This document shows, piece after piece, positions 25,870 to 33,630 of a DNA stretch of 64,000 bases. The position numbers were made by a program, and so were the translations under genes. The number at the start of each line of letters is the position of its first letter. Position 1 is the stretch's first letter. Below the pieces are notes generated by a model. It had not been told where the DNA came from. It did no database searches and worked only from the letters and a program-made list of their open reading frames with translations. Source of the stretch: Bhargavaea massiliensis (GTDB taxonomy: Bacteria > Bacillota > Bacilli > Bacillales_A > Planococcaceae); contig NZ_JAHBCJ010000001.1 in assembly GCF_018390575.1 (NCBI RefSeq), positions 186,001-250,000 of the forward strand. Reading direction: 5' to 3'.

Positions 25870-25896
25870 GGTTAAGGCTGTGTTAAGAAATGTAAA
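25870..25896 (-). promoter_or_regulatory. PhoP-box-like site upstream of phnG
   Basis: On the minus strand TTTACA, TTAACA and TTAACC follow each other with starts 10 and 11 bp apart, like the TTAACA direct repeats bound by PhoP dimers in Bacillus. It precedes the lyase operon, which fits control by phosphate limitation. No experimental proof. Confidence 0.7.
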
Positions 25897-25897
25897 G

Positions 25898-26045
25898 ATC
25901 AAAAGCGCAAGCGCCCGCTTAGCAACGTACAAACAGGAGCCCTTCGTAATGAGATAAAGGAAACACGGCGAGGTACGAGCCGATGTTGACTTATCGCAGT
26001 GGAGGAGGGTGAAGTTTGCTAGTTGCTGGGCGCTGGAGCTCAACG
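25898..26045. repeat. Bacillaceae-type intergenic repeat element
   Basis: About 150 bp beginning AAAAGCGCAAGCGCCCGC and ending TTGCTGGGCGCTGGAGCT. The ends are partly inverted (AGCGCCC with AGCAAC on both sides). I recognise this as a dispersed, non-coding palindromic repeat seen in many Bacillaceae genomes. It fills most of the 307-bp gap between the dihydrofolate-reductase-like gene and phnG; no gene is seen in it. Confidence 0.6.
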
Positions 26046-26103
26046 TGGCCGACATAGGAATAATCGTCTTCCACAGAGTGAAGTCTTATCATTTCCTAAG
26101 CTC

Positions 26104-26141
26104 CAAAAAGACGGACCTCCGGTTATCCGGAAATCCGTCTT
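26104..26141 (-). terminator. Terminator of the phnF operon
   Basis: AAGACGGA (26108-26115) pairs with TCCGTCTT (26134-26141), inner stem CCGG/CCGG, followed by TTTTT on the minus strand, 12 bases after the stop. Confidence 0.92.
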
Positions 26142-26152
26142 GCATGTTCGTA

Positions 26153-26707
26153 TTAATTCCGATGATAGATCAGCTGGACCACGCCCGATGAAAACGAACG
26201 GGTTCCGGCCAGTTTCAGGTTCAGCCGCTCCCTGACGTCCGTGAACAGCGGCTTGCCATCGCCAAGTACAACGGGATGGACCGAAAGCCTGAACTCGTCA
26301 ATCAGCCCACCGTTGACAAAGGTGGAAATCAGCCCCGCTCCGCCGTACAGCCAGAGGTCCCTGCCCGGCTGCGCCTTCAGACGGGCGACCGCACCGGGGA
26401 TGTCATCCCGGATGTAAACCGCATCATCGCCGTCCTTCGTTCTTGAGAAGACGATCTTTTCCTTGCTGTTGATCCGCTCCCAGAAGTCGGTCTCTTCTTC
26501 AGATGCCCCTTCTTCCGGGACATACTTTCCCCATATGTCATAGCTTTTCCTTCCGTAGAGGATCGTATCGATCCCGTTGAGGAATTCATCGAACTTCATG
26601 TCGGGCCCCATGATGCACCAGTCGGTTTCACCGTCTTTTCCTTCGATGAATCCGTCAAGTGAGACGGCTAGATCCAATAGGACCCTTCTCGTTCCGTGTT
26701 CGGACAT
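26153..26707 (-). CDS. Dihydrofolate reductase / RibD C-terminal-like protein
   Basis: 184 aa from ATG 26707 with AAAGGAGAG upstream; an open extension to 26821 overlaps phnF and is rejected. RibD_C fold: LDLAVSLDGFIEGKDGETDW, IDTILYGRKSYDIW, IVFSRT, LWLYGGAGLISTFVNGGLIDE and HPVVLGDGKPLF. Members reduce flavin or pterin-like substrates with NADPH; exact substrate unknown. Co-transcribed with phnF. Confidence 0.87.
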   Translation of the reverse strand: MSEHGTRRVLLDLAVSLDGFIEGKDGETDWCIMGPDMKFDEFLNGIDTILYGRKSYDIWGKYVPEEGASEEETDFWERINSKEKIVFSRTKDGDDAVYIRDDIPGAVARLKAQPGRDLWLYGGAGLISTFVNGGLIDEFRLSVHPVVLGDGKPLFTDVRERLNLKLAGTRSFSSGVVQLIYHRN

Positions 26708-26724
26708 CACTCTGCTCTCCTTTC

Positions 26725-27444
26725 CTACTCCTGTGTGCCGGAAATATCGTATTTGAAGGTATCGCTCCGGTACAGGATCCGCGTGAATTCGAGCGTGTCT
26801 CCGGAATGCCCGTCCAGGCAACTGCTCTCGAGGGCGAGAAGAGGGACGAGTCGGCTGCAGCGGAGCAGCTCCTGTTCCCGGGAAGACGGAAACACCACGC
26901 TCAAAAGGGCCTTGCCGCTCCCGAAATCCCCATAGCCCCGTTCCCGGTAGTACTCGAACATCGACCGGATGCCCGGCCCGTCAGCGCCGATTTCGGGAAA
27001 CCGGGACTCGAGCACATGGGAGTAATGGATCGCGATCGGTTCCCCGTCCACCACACGCAGCCGGCCGATCCGCCAGACGGTATCACCGGGTGCGGCAGCG
27101 AGTACCCGTACCGCTTCCCCGTTGTCACTGGGTTCGCATGAGACAACAGACGTCTCCAACGAATGGCCAAGTTCCTTCATCTTCTCCGTAAAGCTCGTCT
27201 TGCCGCTGAGCGGAATGCGGACCCGTGCAGGACCTGGTTTGAGAAATCGCCCTTTTCCTTGAACAGATTCAATCAGCCCCCGCTCCTCCAGATGGTTCAG
27301 TGCATTCCTGACGGTATAACGGGGTACCTTGTATTGCTCGGCCAATGTGTTTTCTGACGGGAGCTTCCCGCCCGGCCGGATGTCCCCGCTTTCCAGCAGT
27401 TCGACCAGTTCATCGATGATCAGTGCGTCTTTCTCGATTTCCAT
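26725..27444 (-). CDS. phnF: GntR-family (HutC/PhnF-type) transcriptional regulator
   Basis: 239 aa. N-terminal winged helix with LPSENTLAEQYKVPRYTVRNAL, then a UTRA ligand domain (WRIGRLRVVDGEPIAIHYSHV, LALESSCLDGHSGDTLEFTRI). PhnF-type repressors control phosphonate or phosphate genes; its place beside the phn operon suggests it regulates it, with ligand unknown. The gene name rests on context and could be another HutC-type sensor. Confidence 0.75.
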   Translation of the reverse strand: MEIEKDALIIDELVELLESGDIRPGGKLPSENTLAEQYKVPRYTVRNALNHLEERGLIESVQGKGRFLKPGPARVRIPLSGKTSFTEKMKELGHSLETSVVSCEPSDNGEAVRVLAAAPGDTVWRIGRLRVVDGEPIAIHYSHVLESRFPEIGADGPGIRSMFEYYRERGYGDFGSGKALLSVVFPSSREQELLRCSRLVPLLALESSCLDGHSGDTLEFTRILYRSDTFKYDISGTQE

Positions 27445-27511
27445 CCTTCTCGCTCCCCGTGCCGTTTTCCATCATCATACCTGAACGGCCCGGTTTTTCG
27501 AAACCGACAGC

Positions 27512-27553
27512 AAAAAGACGTTCCGGAGCCGGCGGGGCTTCGAAACGTCTTTT
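27512..27553. terminator. Bidirectional terminator upstream of phnF
   Basis: AAAAAGACGTT with GAGCC pairs with GGCTTCGAAACGTCTTTT, A and T runs on both sides. It would stop the hydrolase transcript coming from the right. Confidence 0.85.
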
Positions 27554-27573
27554 ATCGTGCGGACCGGTTGTAA

Positions 27574-27678
27574 TCTTCAAACTCAGGAGTGTTTTCTTCA
27601 AACTCGGGGGCATAATCTTCAAACTCGGGGATGTAATCTTCAAACTCAGGACTGCTTTCTTCAAACTCACTCCCGCGA
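27574..27678 (+). repeat. 21-bp phased short repeat array B (5 units)
   Basis: The core TCTTCAAACTC starts at 27574, 27595, 27616, 27637 and 27658, exactly 21 bp apart five times. The ten spacer bases differ in every unit. The last unit ends directly at the hydrolase stop codon. Confidence 0.95.
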
Positions 27679-27679
27679 G

Positions 27680-28480
27680 TCACCAGCCCGGGAACGAACC
27701 GCCCCCGTCATCGTCAAGAAACTCCTTCACGACGGAATAAAACAGCCGGGGCTCCTCGATGTTCGGCAGATGGCCGGATTCGCGGAATTCCATGAACACG
27801 GAATCCGGTATGAGCGCCGCCGTCTCACGGCCGGCCTCAGGCGGATTGAGCCCGTCGTGGCTGCCGGCAATCACGAGCGTCTTTGCCCGGACCTTGCCGA
27901 GTTCCGGCCTGAAGTCAAACCCATTCAGCGCCTCGTTCGCCGCTTTTTGCTGCTTTTTCGTAAGCCGAACGTTCAAATCCTCATTCTGCATGATATCTGC
28001 CACTTCCAGCAGATTGCGGAACATGTACTTGGACGCGGCATTCATCTTTTCCTGGAAGTCCATTCCTTCCAGTTCTTCCGCATGGCGCTCGAAAAGCGCC
28101 TGTGAGGAAGACGTGGTCCCGTGAGATTTTGTCGACACCAGGATCAGCCGCTCCACCCGCTCCGGTGCCCGGATTGCAACCCCCTGCGCAATATAGCTGC
28201 CCATCGACACCCCGAGCAGATCAGTCTTATCAAGCCCGAGATGGTCCATGAGCGCGAGCACATCGCCGATATGGTCATCGATCGTGTAGGTCTCCGGCTT
28301 GTCCGACTTGCCGTGGCCGCGCGCATCCATGGCGATCACACGGAAGTGCCGTCGGAGCCGGGCCATGTCCACGCTGAAGTGGAGATGGTTCATCGTGAGA
28401 CCGTGCAGCAAAATCAGCGGTTCCCCGCTTCCCTGCTCCTCATAATAAAGAGAAATGTCCCCGTTCTTGAATGTGGGCAT
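27680..28480 (-). CDS. Alpha/beta-fold hydrolase
   Basis: 266 aa. Oxyanion region LILLHGLTMNHLHF, DARGHGKSDKP, nucleophile elbow GVSMGSYIAQ, Asp in VIAGSHDGLNP and His in ESGHLPNIEEP. Likely a carboxylesterase or 3-oxoadipate enol-lactonase-like enzyme; substrate unknown. It is followed in transcription by the repeat array and terminator, so it is not part of the phnF unit. Confidence 0.88.
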   Translation of the reverse strand: MPTFKNGDISLYYEEQGSGEPLILLHGLTMNHLHFSVDMARLRRHFRVIAMDARGHGKSDKPETYTIDDHIGDVLALMDHLGLDKTDLLGVSMGSYIAQGVAIRAPERVERLILVSTKSHGTTSSSQALFERHAEELEGMDFQEKMNAASKYMFRNLLEVADIMQNEDLNVRLTKKQQKAANEALNGFDFRPELGKVRAKTLVIAGSHDGLNPPEAGRETAALIPDSVFMEFRESGHLPNIEEPRLFYSVVKEFLDDDGGGSFPGW

Positions 28481-28506
28481 GCCATCACCTCACAACTTCT
28501 TTTCCC

Positions 28507-28878
28507 TCATATCCTGCAGAAAATCCCCTTGGCCGAGGCGACGGGGCGCTCCTGTTCGTCATAGACCGTACAGATCGCATGGACGAGCGTACGGCCATCC
28601 TTTTCAAGACGTGCGACCGCCCGGAGCGACTGCCCCCTTGCCGCCCTCAGGAACGATACGTTCAAATCAACTGTCACCATCTGCTGGACGCCGTTTTCAT
28701 CAGCCGGAATCAGGTTCGACATCGCCACATCGGCAAGCGACGAAATGATGCCCCCATGGATAACGCCGGCACTGTTGACGTACAGGTCCTTCACTTCAAG
28801 CCCGACCTCGACTTCCCCGTCAGACAGGCGGTTGTATGTATAGCCCAGAAATTCATCAAACGGCTGTTGGATCCACAT
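28507..28878 (-). CDS. PaaI-type hotdog thioesterase
   Basis: 123 aa with the hotdog motif LYVNSAGVIHGGIISSLADVA (HGG and the acidic catalytic Asp), then TVDLNVSFLRAARG. Hydrolyses acyl-CoA thioesters. GGGGGAG before ATG 28878. It lies 26 bp upstream of the hydrolase and both may be one operon. Confidence 0.9.
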   Translation of the reverse strand: MWIQQPFDEFLGYTYNRLSDGEVEVGLEVKDLYVNSAGVIHGGIISSLADVAMSNLIPADENGVQQMVTVDLNVSFLRAARGQSLRAVARLEKDGRTLVHAICTVYDEQERPVASAKGIFCRI

Positions 28879-28911
28879 GATATCTCCCCCTGTTTCAAGA
28901 GTTACTGACCC

Positions 28912-29037
28912 TCAGACCACATTCAGTAATCCCGCGATCAGCTCTGTGATGTTCTTTAGATAACCCACGATAAAAAAGCTGTTTATTGCCAGAACCAGCA
29001 AAGAAACTGCGATGACTGCTTTGACCCACTTCTCCAT
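28912..29037 (-). CDS. Small single-TM protein
   Basis: 41 aa: begins MEKWVKAVIAVSLLVLAIN and ends AGLLNVV, with one or two hydrophobic stretches separated by GYLKNITE. AAAGGTGG lies 11 bases before ATG 29037. It is 33 bp upstream of the thioesterase in the same direction. Such short membrane proteins are usually missed by automatic calling; function unknown. Confidence 0.6.
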   Translation of the reverse strand: MEKWVKAVIAVSLLVLAINSFFIVGYLKNITELIAGLLNVV

Positions 29038-29111
29038 TGCCCGATGAACCACCTTTATGCCAAGTAAATTTTACAGTCAGGATCGCACAATTGGGATTTC
29101 GGCTGACCATA

Positions 29112-29142
29112 GAAAAAGCGCCGCAACAGTTGCTGCAGCGCT
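29112..29142 (-). terminator. Terminator after the HPr gene of the PTS sugar operon
   Basis: On the minus strand AGCGCTGCAGCAAC pairs with GTTGCGGCGCT, with small internal mismatches, followed by TTTTTC, just after the stop at 29150. Confidence 0.85.
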
Positions 29143-29149
29143 CAACTCT

Positions 29150-29422
29150 TTATTCCGTTTCTTCCCCGAGCGACTGGGAGATGAAAACCTCCGTCACTTT
29201 CTCGATCGCCAGTTCGGCGTCGGCGCCTTCCGCGGTGACGGTGACGACCGCGCCGTGCGGGACCGCCTGTGCCATGACGCCCATGATGGACTTCAGGTTG
29301 GCCGACTTGCTGCCGTGGATCAGCTGGATGTCGGCGTCCAACGAGTTGACCGCCGAAACAAGCTGTGTGGCGGGACGGGCGTGAAGCCCTTCGGGTGCTG
29401 TGATTTTGAATGTCTTTTGCAT
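29150..29422 (-). CDS. HPr-family phosphocarrier (sugar-operon paralogue)
   Basis: 90 aa. Active-site His in EGLHARPATQ and regulatory Ser in NLKSIMGVM are both present, so it could be phosphorylated by EI and by HPr kinase. It is the last gene of the EIIA-glcT-EIICB unit and differs clearly from the second HPr at 40546. Could be a dedicated phosphocarrier for this sugar system or a Crh-like regulator, although Crh normally lacks the His. Confidence 0.88.
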   Translation of the reverse strand: MQKTFKITAPEGLHARPATQLVSAVNSLDADIQLIHGSKSANLKSIMGVMAQAVPHGAVVTVTAEGADAELAIEKVTEVFISQSLGEETE

Positions 29423-29453
29423 CTGGAAACGCCTCCGTTAGTCCGTTTTAAGA

Positions 29454-30896
29454 TTATTTTTTGTGCAGTTTTTTGACTTCATCAGCAACGAACTGGACGC
29501 TCGTGCCGACGATGACTTGGATATTGTGCTTGCCGACGACATTAATACCCGGGACGCCGGTGGATTTGATTTTCTTCTGGTCGACTTTGTCCATGTCAGC
29601 CACTTCAACCCGCAGCCTTGTTGCACAGTTGTCGATACTGCGGACGTTGTCTTTGCCGCCAAGACCGTCGTAGATTTTCGCGGCCATCGACTTGAACTTG
29701 TCGTCGCCTGTTGCCGTTTCCGCTTCTTCGACGACTTCATCGTCTTCACGCCCAGGTGTCTTCAGGTCGAACTTCCGGATGAGGAAGCGGAACAGGAAGT
29801 AGTAGATGAGCGCGAAGAACAAGCCCTGCACAAGGAGCATGAGCGGCATGTTGGCAATCGGGATGCGCAGGCTGAGCACAAAGTCGATCAGCCCGGCGCT
29901 GAATCCGAAGCCCGCCGTCCACTGGAACGTGGCCGCGATAAAGAGCGACAGCCCCGTGAGTGCCGCGTGCACGACGTACAGTGCAGGCGCGAGGAACATG
30001 AACGAGAACTCAAGCGGCTCGGTAACGCCTGTGAAGAACGAGGCGAATCCGGCTGCCAGCATGAGCGAGGCGGCCTGCTTGCGACGTTTTGTCTTTGCGG
30101 TATGGTACATTGCGAGCGCCGCTGCCGGCAGTCCGAACATCATGATCGGGAAGAAGCCGGCCTGATAGCGGCCCGTGATGCCCTGTTCTCCGGTGCTGCT
30201 CCAGAAGTTGCCGATGTCGTTGATGCCGACCGTGTCAAACCAGAACACGGCGTTGAGCGCGTGGTGGAGCCCTGTCGGGATCAGCAGACGGTTAAAGAAT
30301 CCGTAGATTCCGGCGCCCGCCGCCCCGAGGTCGAGAATCGACTGGCCGAACGCCACGAGCGCTCCGTAGACGATTGGCCAGACAAAGAACAGGACGGCCG
30401 ATGCGACGAGCATGGCGACAGCGGACATAATCGGAACGAGCCGCTTGCCGCTAAAGAACGCCAGGAAGTCCGGCAGCTTCACCTGGCTGAACCGGTTGTA
30501 CATGACAGATGCGATGATTCCTGAAAGAATACCGATAAATGCGTTTTGGATCTGGCCAAATGCCATATCCACGTTTTCCGGGTCAGTCTGTGTCAAGAGA
30601 GAGACGGAATTGGTCGACAGCATGGTTGTGACCACGAGGTAGGCGACCAAGCCGCTCAGTGCCGCCGCTCCGTCCTTTTCCCTGGAAAGCCCGATGGCAG
30701 CCCCCACCGCGAACAGGATCGGGATGTTTTTCAGGATTGAGTCCCCCGCTGTGATCAGGAACGCCGCAAAGACGTTTCCGGACCCCCAGCCGGACGGGTC
30801 AATCCAGTAGCCGATCCCCATCAGGATGGCCGCAGCCGGAAGGACCGCGACCGGAAGCATGAGGGAGCCCCCCAGCCTCTGCAAATACTTTTTCAT
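29454..30896 (-). CDS. PTS glucose/N-acetylglucosamine-type EIICB (NagE/PtsG-like)
   Basis: 480 aa from ATG 30896 (AAGGGGG upstream); extension to 30965 overlaps glcT and is rejected. EIIC domain MKKYLQRLGGSLMLPVAVLP with NRLLIPTGLHHALNAVFWFD and FFTGVTEPLEF, then a C-terminal EIIB domain with the phospho-Cys in RSIDNCATRLRVEV. The wording is closer to NagE (GlcNAc) than to PtsG (glucose), yet it sits behind GlcT and a GlcT-type leader, so glucose may be the real substrate. Confidence 0.88.
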   Translation of the reverse strand: MKKYLQRLGGSLMLPVAVLPAAAILMGIGYWIDPSGWGSGNVFAAFLITAGDSILKNIPILFAVGAAIGLSREKDGAAALSGLVAYLVVTTMLSTNSVSLLTQTDPENVDMAFGQIQNAFIGILSGIIASVMYNRFSQVKLPDFLAFFSGKRLVPIMSAVAMLVASAVLFFVWPIVYGALVAFGQSILDLGAAGAGIYGFFNRLLIPTGLHHALNAVFWFDTVGINDIGNFWSSTGEQGITGRYQAGFFPIMMFGLPAAALAMYHTAKTKRRKQAASLMLAAGFASFFTGVTEPLEFSFMFLAPALYVVHAALTGLSLFIAATFQWTAGFGFSAGLIDFVLSLRIPIANMPLMLLVQGLFFALIYYFLFRFLIRKFDLKTPGREDDEVVEEAETATGDDKFKSMAAKIYDGLGGKDNVRSIDNCATRLRVEVADMDKVDQKKIKSTGVPGINVVGKHNIQVIVGTSVQFVADEVKKLHKK

Positions 30897-30915
30897 GTGA
30901 AATTTCCCCCTTTCG

Positions 30916-31749
30916 TCATGTCCCCTGATTGCTTGGATTCCTGAGCCTTTCGATGTGCAATGCAATATATGCCAATTCCGGTTCCGGTATTTCGACCTCG
31001 TGGAGCCGCCTGCTTTCGGCCGCCATCACTTTCGCGCACTGGTACGATTCCGCATAGCGGGTGCGGATCAGCTCGGCCATTTCCCTGTCCAGGGTGTGTG
31101 CATCATACCGGCCAAGGTTCGCGACGGAGTGCTGAAGATGGGTCACAAGCCGCTGGTACGAGATGTCGTCTTCCTCGATCTCCTGCTGCAGGCAGCCGCG
31201 GATCGAGCGCAGCATGTCGCGGACGATGGTCGCCTGGCGGATCGTGTCGTTCAGGTTGCTGCCGTGCGGCTTCATCGTATGGAGATGAAGCGCGATAAAT
31301 CCCGCCTCGTCGACAGGCATCTCCACGCCGAGCGTATCGCGGATGTGGCCGATTCCCCATAGCCCGATGCCGTACTCTTTCGGGTACAGGAGCCGGATCT
31401 CCCCGAGCAGCTTGTTGTGGACATGGATGCCGTCCTTTGTCCGCTCGATGGCGAACGACAGATGATCGGTCAGAACGAGGTGGATGTGCTCATTGAGCTT
31501 GGTTCCGAGCGCTTTCTCCGCGCGCGAGATGATCGCTTCCGACACCGTGAAATGTTCCTCCGGAATCCTGCCGAGCAGCTGGCTGAGCTGCTCGTTTTCC
31601 GTCATGACAAACACCTTTTCGATCTTGTCTGCCGGAACGGGATCGTTGCGCTTTTTGCCGAAGGCGACGCCCGCTCCGACCACGACCTTTTCCCGGTCCC
31701 CGTCACGGACGATGACCGCGTTGTTATTGAGGATTTTGCTGATTTTCAT
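30916..31749 (-). CDS. glcT: GlcT, BglG-family transcription antiterminator
   Basis: 277 aa: N-terminal CAT RNA-binding domain (MKISKILNNNAVIV-type), then PRD1 (HLVLTDHLSFAIER, GFIALHLHTM) and PRD2 (VTHLQHSVAN, AYIALHIERL). PTS proteins phosphorylate the PRD histidines to set activity. GAGGAGGGG before ATG 31749. It lies inside the operon whose leader holds a GlcT-type RNA antiterminator (32306-32380), giving autogenous control. Confidence 0.92.
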   Translation of the reverse strand: MKISKILNNNAVIVRDGDREKVVVGAGVAFGKKRNDPVPADKIEKVFVMTENEQLSQLLGRIPEEHFTVSEAIISRAEKALGTKLNEHIHLVLTDHLSFAIERTKDGIHVHNKLLGEIRLLYPKEYGIGLWGIGHIRDTLGVEMPVDEAGFIALHLHTMKPHGSNLNDTIRQATIVRDMLRSIRGCLQQEIEEDDISYQRLVTHLQHSVANLGRYDAHTLDREMAELIRTRYAESYQCAKVMAAESRRLHEVEIPEPELAYIALHIERLRNPSNQGT

Positions 31750-31777
31750 CGGACCCCTCCTCCAGTCGGGAAGCGGT

Positions 31778-32272
31778 TCAGCCGGTTGTGACCGTCATGA
31801 TCACAGTTTCCCCAGCCGTGCAGGTGCCTTCGGCTTCCGGCCGGACCGTCTTTCCTTCCCCGTTCGTCACGACAATCGGCGTGACCGTGCTTTTGGCGCT
31901 TTCTCCGAGATACGTCCAGTCCGCCTCGATTAGCGGCTGCCCCGCAGTGACTTTGTCTTCCTGGCGTACGAGAACATTGAATCCTTCACCCTCCAGGGCC
32001 ACCGTATCAAGTCCGATATGAATCAGGTATTCGGTCCCTTGTGCAGAGCGTATGCCGATCGCATGGCCCGTGTCTGCGACCAGCACGACCGTCCCGTCCA
32101 CCGGCGCAACGACACGCCCCGAATCAGGCATGACAGCAATTCCTTCTCCCATCATTTTGCCGCTAAAGACCGGATCCGGCACTTGGTCGATTGGCATCAA
32201 TTGGCCCGATACCGGTGCCAGCACCTTTTCTTCCTTGCCTTTTTTCTTGAACAGATTGGATAGCATCCGCAT
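31778..32272 (-). CDS. PTS glucose-type EIIA
   Basis: 164 aa from ATG 32272 (AAGGTGG upstream); the open frame to 32491 covers the regulatory leader and is rejected. EIIA-Glc fold: FSGKMMGEGIAVMP, VVLVADTGHAIGI (first His) and TEYLIHIGLDTVALEG (phospho-His). Passes phosphate from HPr to the EIICB. Free EIIA plus EIICB is a split version of the usual EIICBA. Confidence 0.92.
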   Translation of the reverse strand: MRMLSNLFKKKGKEEKVLAPVSGQLMPIDQVPDPVFSGKMMGEGIAVMPDSGRVVAPVDGTVVLVADTGHAIGIRSAQGTEYLIHIGLDTVALEGEGFNVLVRQEDKVTAGQPLIEADWTYLGESAKSTVTPIVVTNGEGKTVRPEAEGTCTAGETVIMTVTTG

Positions 32273-32305
32273 ATTCCACCTTTCGGGCCGTCCCGTTTGA
32301 TCACG

Positions 32306-32380
32306 AGAAAAGGCACAGGAGCAAAGCGTGAACCCGCAGGCTCCGCTCTTGCTCCCATGCCTGATCGGATCAGTCACATG
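32306..32380 (-). promoter_or_regulatory. GlcT-controlled leader: RAT antiterminator plus terminator
   Basis: On the minus strand ACTGATCCGATCAGGCATG forms a small hairpin that strongly resembles the B. subtilis ptsG RNA antiterminator (RAT). It overlaps the 5' arm of a terminator in which GGCATGGGAGCAAG (32361-32348) pairs with CTTTGCTCCTGTGCC (32326-32312) and is followed by TTTTCT. Binding of GlcT to the RAT would block the terminator and let the operon be read. Confidence 0.82.
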
Positions 32381-32404
32381 AGACCGCTGTGAATTTATGG
32401 GTAT

Positions 32405-32447
32405 AGAATACCACAAGTAAGCGGGCGTTTCAATAAAGCGTTTACAT
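32405..32447 (-). promoter_or_regulatory. Sigma-A promoter and cre site of the PTS sugar operon
   Basis: TTGAAA (32433-32428), 17 bp, TATTCT (32410-32405) on the minus strand. ATGTAAACGCTTTATT (32447-32432), a CcpA cre-like site, overlaps the -35 region, so CcpA binding would affect transcription. Confidence 0.75.
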
Positions 32448-32490
32448 TTTTCGCTGGAATTTGCCTTTATGCACAGCGGTTCCGGTGACA

Positions 32491-32541
32491 CGTTGATTCA
32501 GTTCATTGAGGCGTTAACATACTGGCCAGTAACGTTGCCAA
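32491..32541 (-). repeat. 21-bp phased short repeat array E (3 units)
   Basis: On the minus strand TTGGCAACG, ATGTTAACG and GAATCAACG follow at exact 21-bp steps (plus-strand CGTT at 32533, 32512, 32491). Same core family as array D at 36719 but in opposite orientation. It lies upstream of the PTS operon promoter. Confidence 0.8.
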
Positions 32542-32558
32542 GTCTCCCCACCCTCAAC

Positions 32559-32592
32559 ACTGCACGCCCCGGACGGTGCCGGGGCGTGCAGT
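32559..32592. terminator. Terminator after fni
   Basis: ACTGCACGCCCCGG and CCGGGGCGTGCAGT pair perfectly across a 5-nt loop, directly after the fni stop; flanking T tract is short. Confidence 0.8.
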
Positions 32593-32595
32593 ATT

Positions 32596-33630
32596 TCAGT
32601 GTCCTTTTCTCACAAGGCGCGGCGTATCCTTTAATTGCTGAAGGCCCGATGCGCCGATGCCGAACATCGCCATGCGAAGCTCCATTTCGCGCACAGCCAT
32701 CGACTCCAGCACGTCTTCTGCACTTTGCGTCGCTTCCTTCAGGATCGAGCGGCCAAAGCCGACAAAGTCCGCCCCGAGAGCCAGCGCTATTGCGCCGTCG
32801 AGCCCCGTCCTCATGCCGCCGCTTGCGACAAGCGGGCGGCCGCCGATTTCACCGCGGACCATCCGGATCGAGTCGGCCGTCGGGATGCCCCAGTCGCTGA
32901 ATGCCTCGGCCGCGGCGCGGCGCACCGGGTCCTTGGACCGGAACTTTTCCACCTGACTCCACGATGTGCCGCCGGCGCCTGCGACGTCGACGAACGCGAT
33001 GCCCGCATCCGCCAGACGCCGCGCGGATTCGCCGTCGATGCCCCAGCCGACTTCCTTGACGCCGACCGGGACGCCGAGCCCCGCGCAAAGTGTCTCTATT
33101 TTCATGAGGAGATCCTTGAAGTTCGTATCCCCGCCGTCCTGGACCACTTCCTGGATGCTGTTCAGGTGCAGGACGAGCATGTCAGCCTCCGTCAGTTCGA
33201 CAATCCGCCTGCATTCATCGACACCGTAGCCATAGTTGAACTGGACGGCGCCGATATTCGCAATGATCGGCACGCTCGGCGCATACTTGCGCATGAGAAA
33301 CGATGGCGGGTGTCCGTCGCTGTCGAGGAGGGCGCGGGTGGAACCGAGCGCAAGCGTCCAGCCGCGTTCCTCGGCGGCTTCCGCCAGATTCCGGTTGATC
33401 GTTTCGGCCAGCGCCGTACCGCCCGTCATCGAACTGATCAGGAATGGCGTCCGGCAAGCATGGCCCAGAAATTCCGTCTCGATTGAAATCTCCGAGAAGT
33501 CAATCTCGGGAAGGGCATTATGGATGAAAGCATATGACTCAAACCCCGTAGTGATCGCATCACCCGTGACCTTTTCGTTCAGCGTGATCTGGATGTGTTC
33601 GGATTTTCTCTGTTCAATCGAGCCCGCCAA
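32596..33630 (-). CDS. fni: Isopentenyl-diphosphate delta-isomerase type 2
   Basis: 344 aa from TTG 33630 (AAAGGCGG 9 bases upstream), giving MAGSIEQRKSEHIQ as in the family; a GTG at 33666 has an RBS too close. FMN-dependent: SSMTGGT, LGSTRALL, HLNSIQEVVQDGGDTNF, VKEVGWG, VDVAGAGGTSW and ASGGMRTGLD. Interconverts IPP and DMAPP. It overlaps the phytoene/squalene synthase gene by 17 bp, so both serve isoprenoid production. Confidence 0.92.
   Translation of the reverse strand: MAGSIEQRKSEHIQITLNEKVTGDAITTGFESYAFIHNALPEIDFSEISIETEFLGHACRTPFLISSMTGGTALAETINRNLAEAAEERGWTLALGSTRALLDSDGHPPSFLMRKYAPSVPIIANIGAVQFNYGYGVDECRRIVELTEADMLVLHLNSIQEVVQDGGDTNFKDLLMKIETLCAGLGVPVGVKEVGWGIDGESARRLADAGIAFVDVAGAGGTSWSQVEKFRSKDPVRRAAAEAFSDWGIPTADSIRMVRGEIGGRPLVASGGMRTGLDGAIALALGADFVGFGRSILKEATQSAEDVLESMAVREMELRMAMFGIGASGLQQLKDTPRLVRKGH

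Noticed and set aside
27574-27678. CRISPR-like array
   Set aside because: Cores are only 9-11 nt with 10-nt spacers, far shorter than CRISPR units, and there are no cas genes.
29463-30524. Plus-strand frame of 353 codons
   Set aside because: Antisense shadow of the PTS EIICB gene; composition is Asp/Arg/Glu-rich without hydrophobic core.
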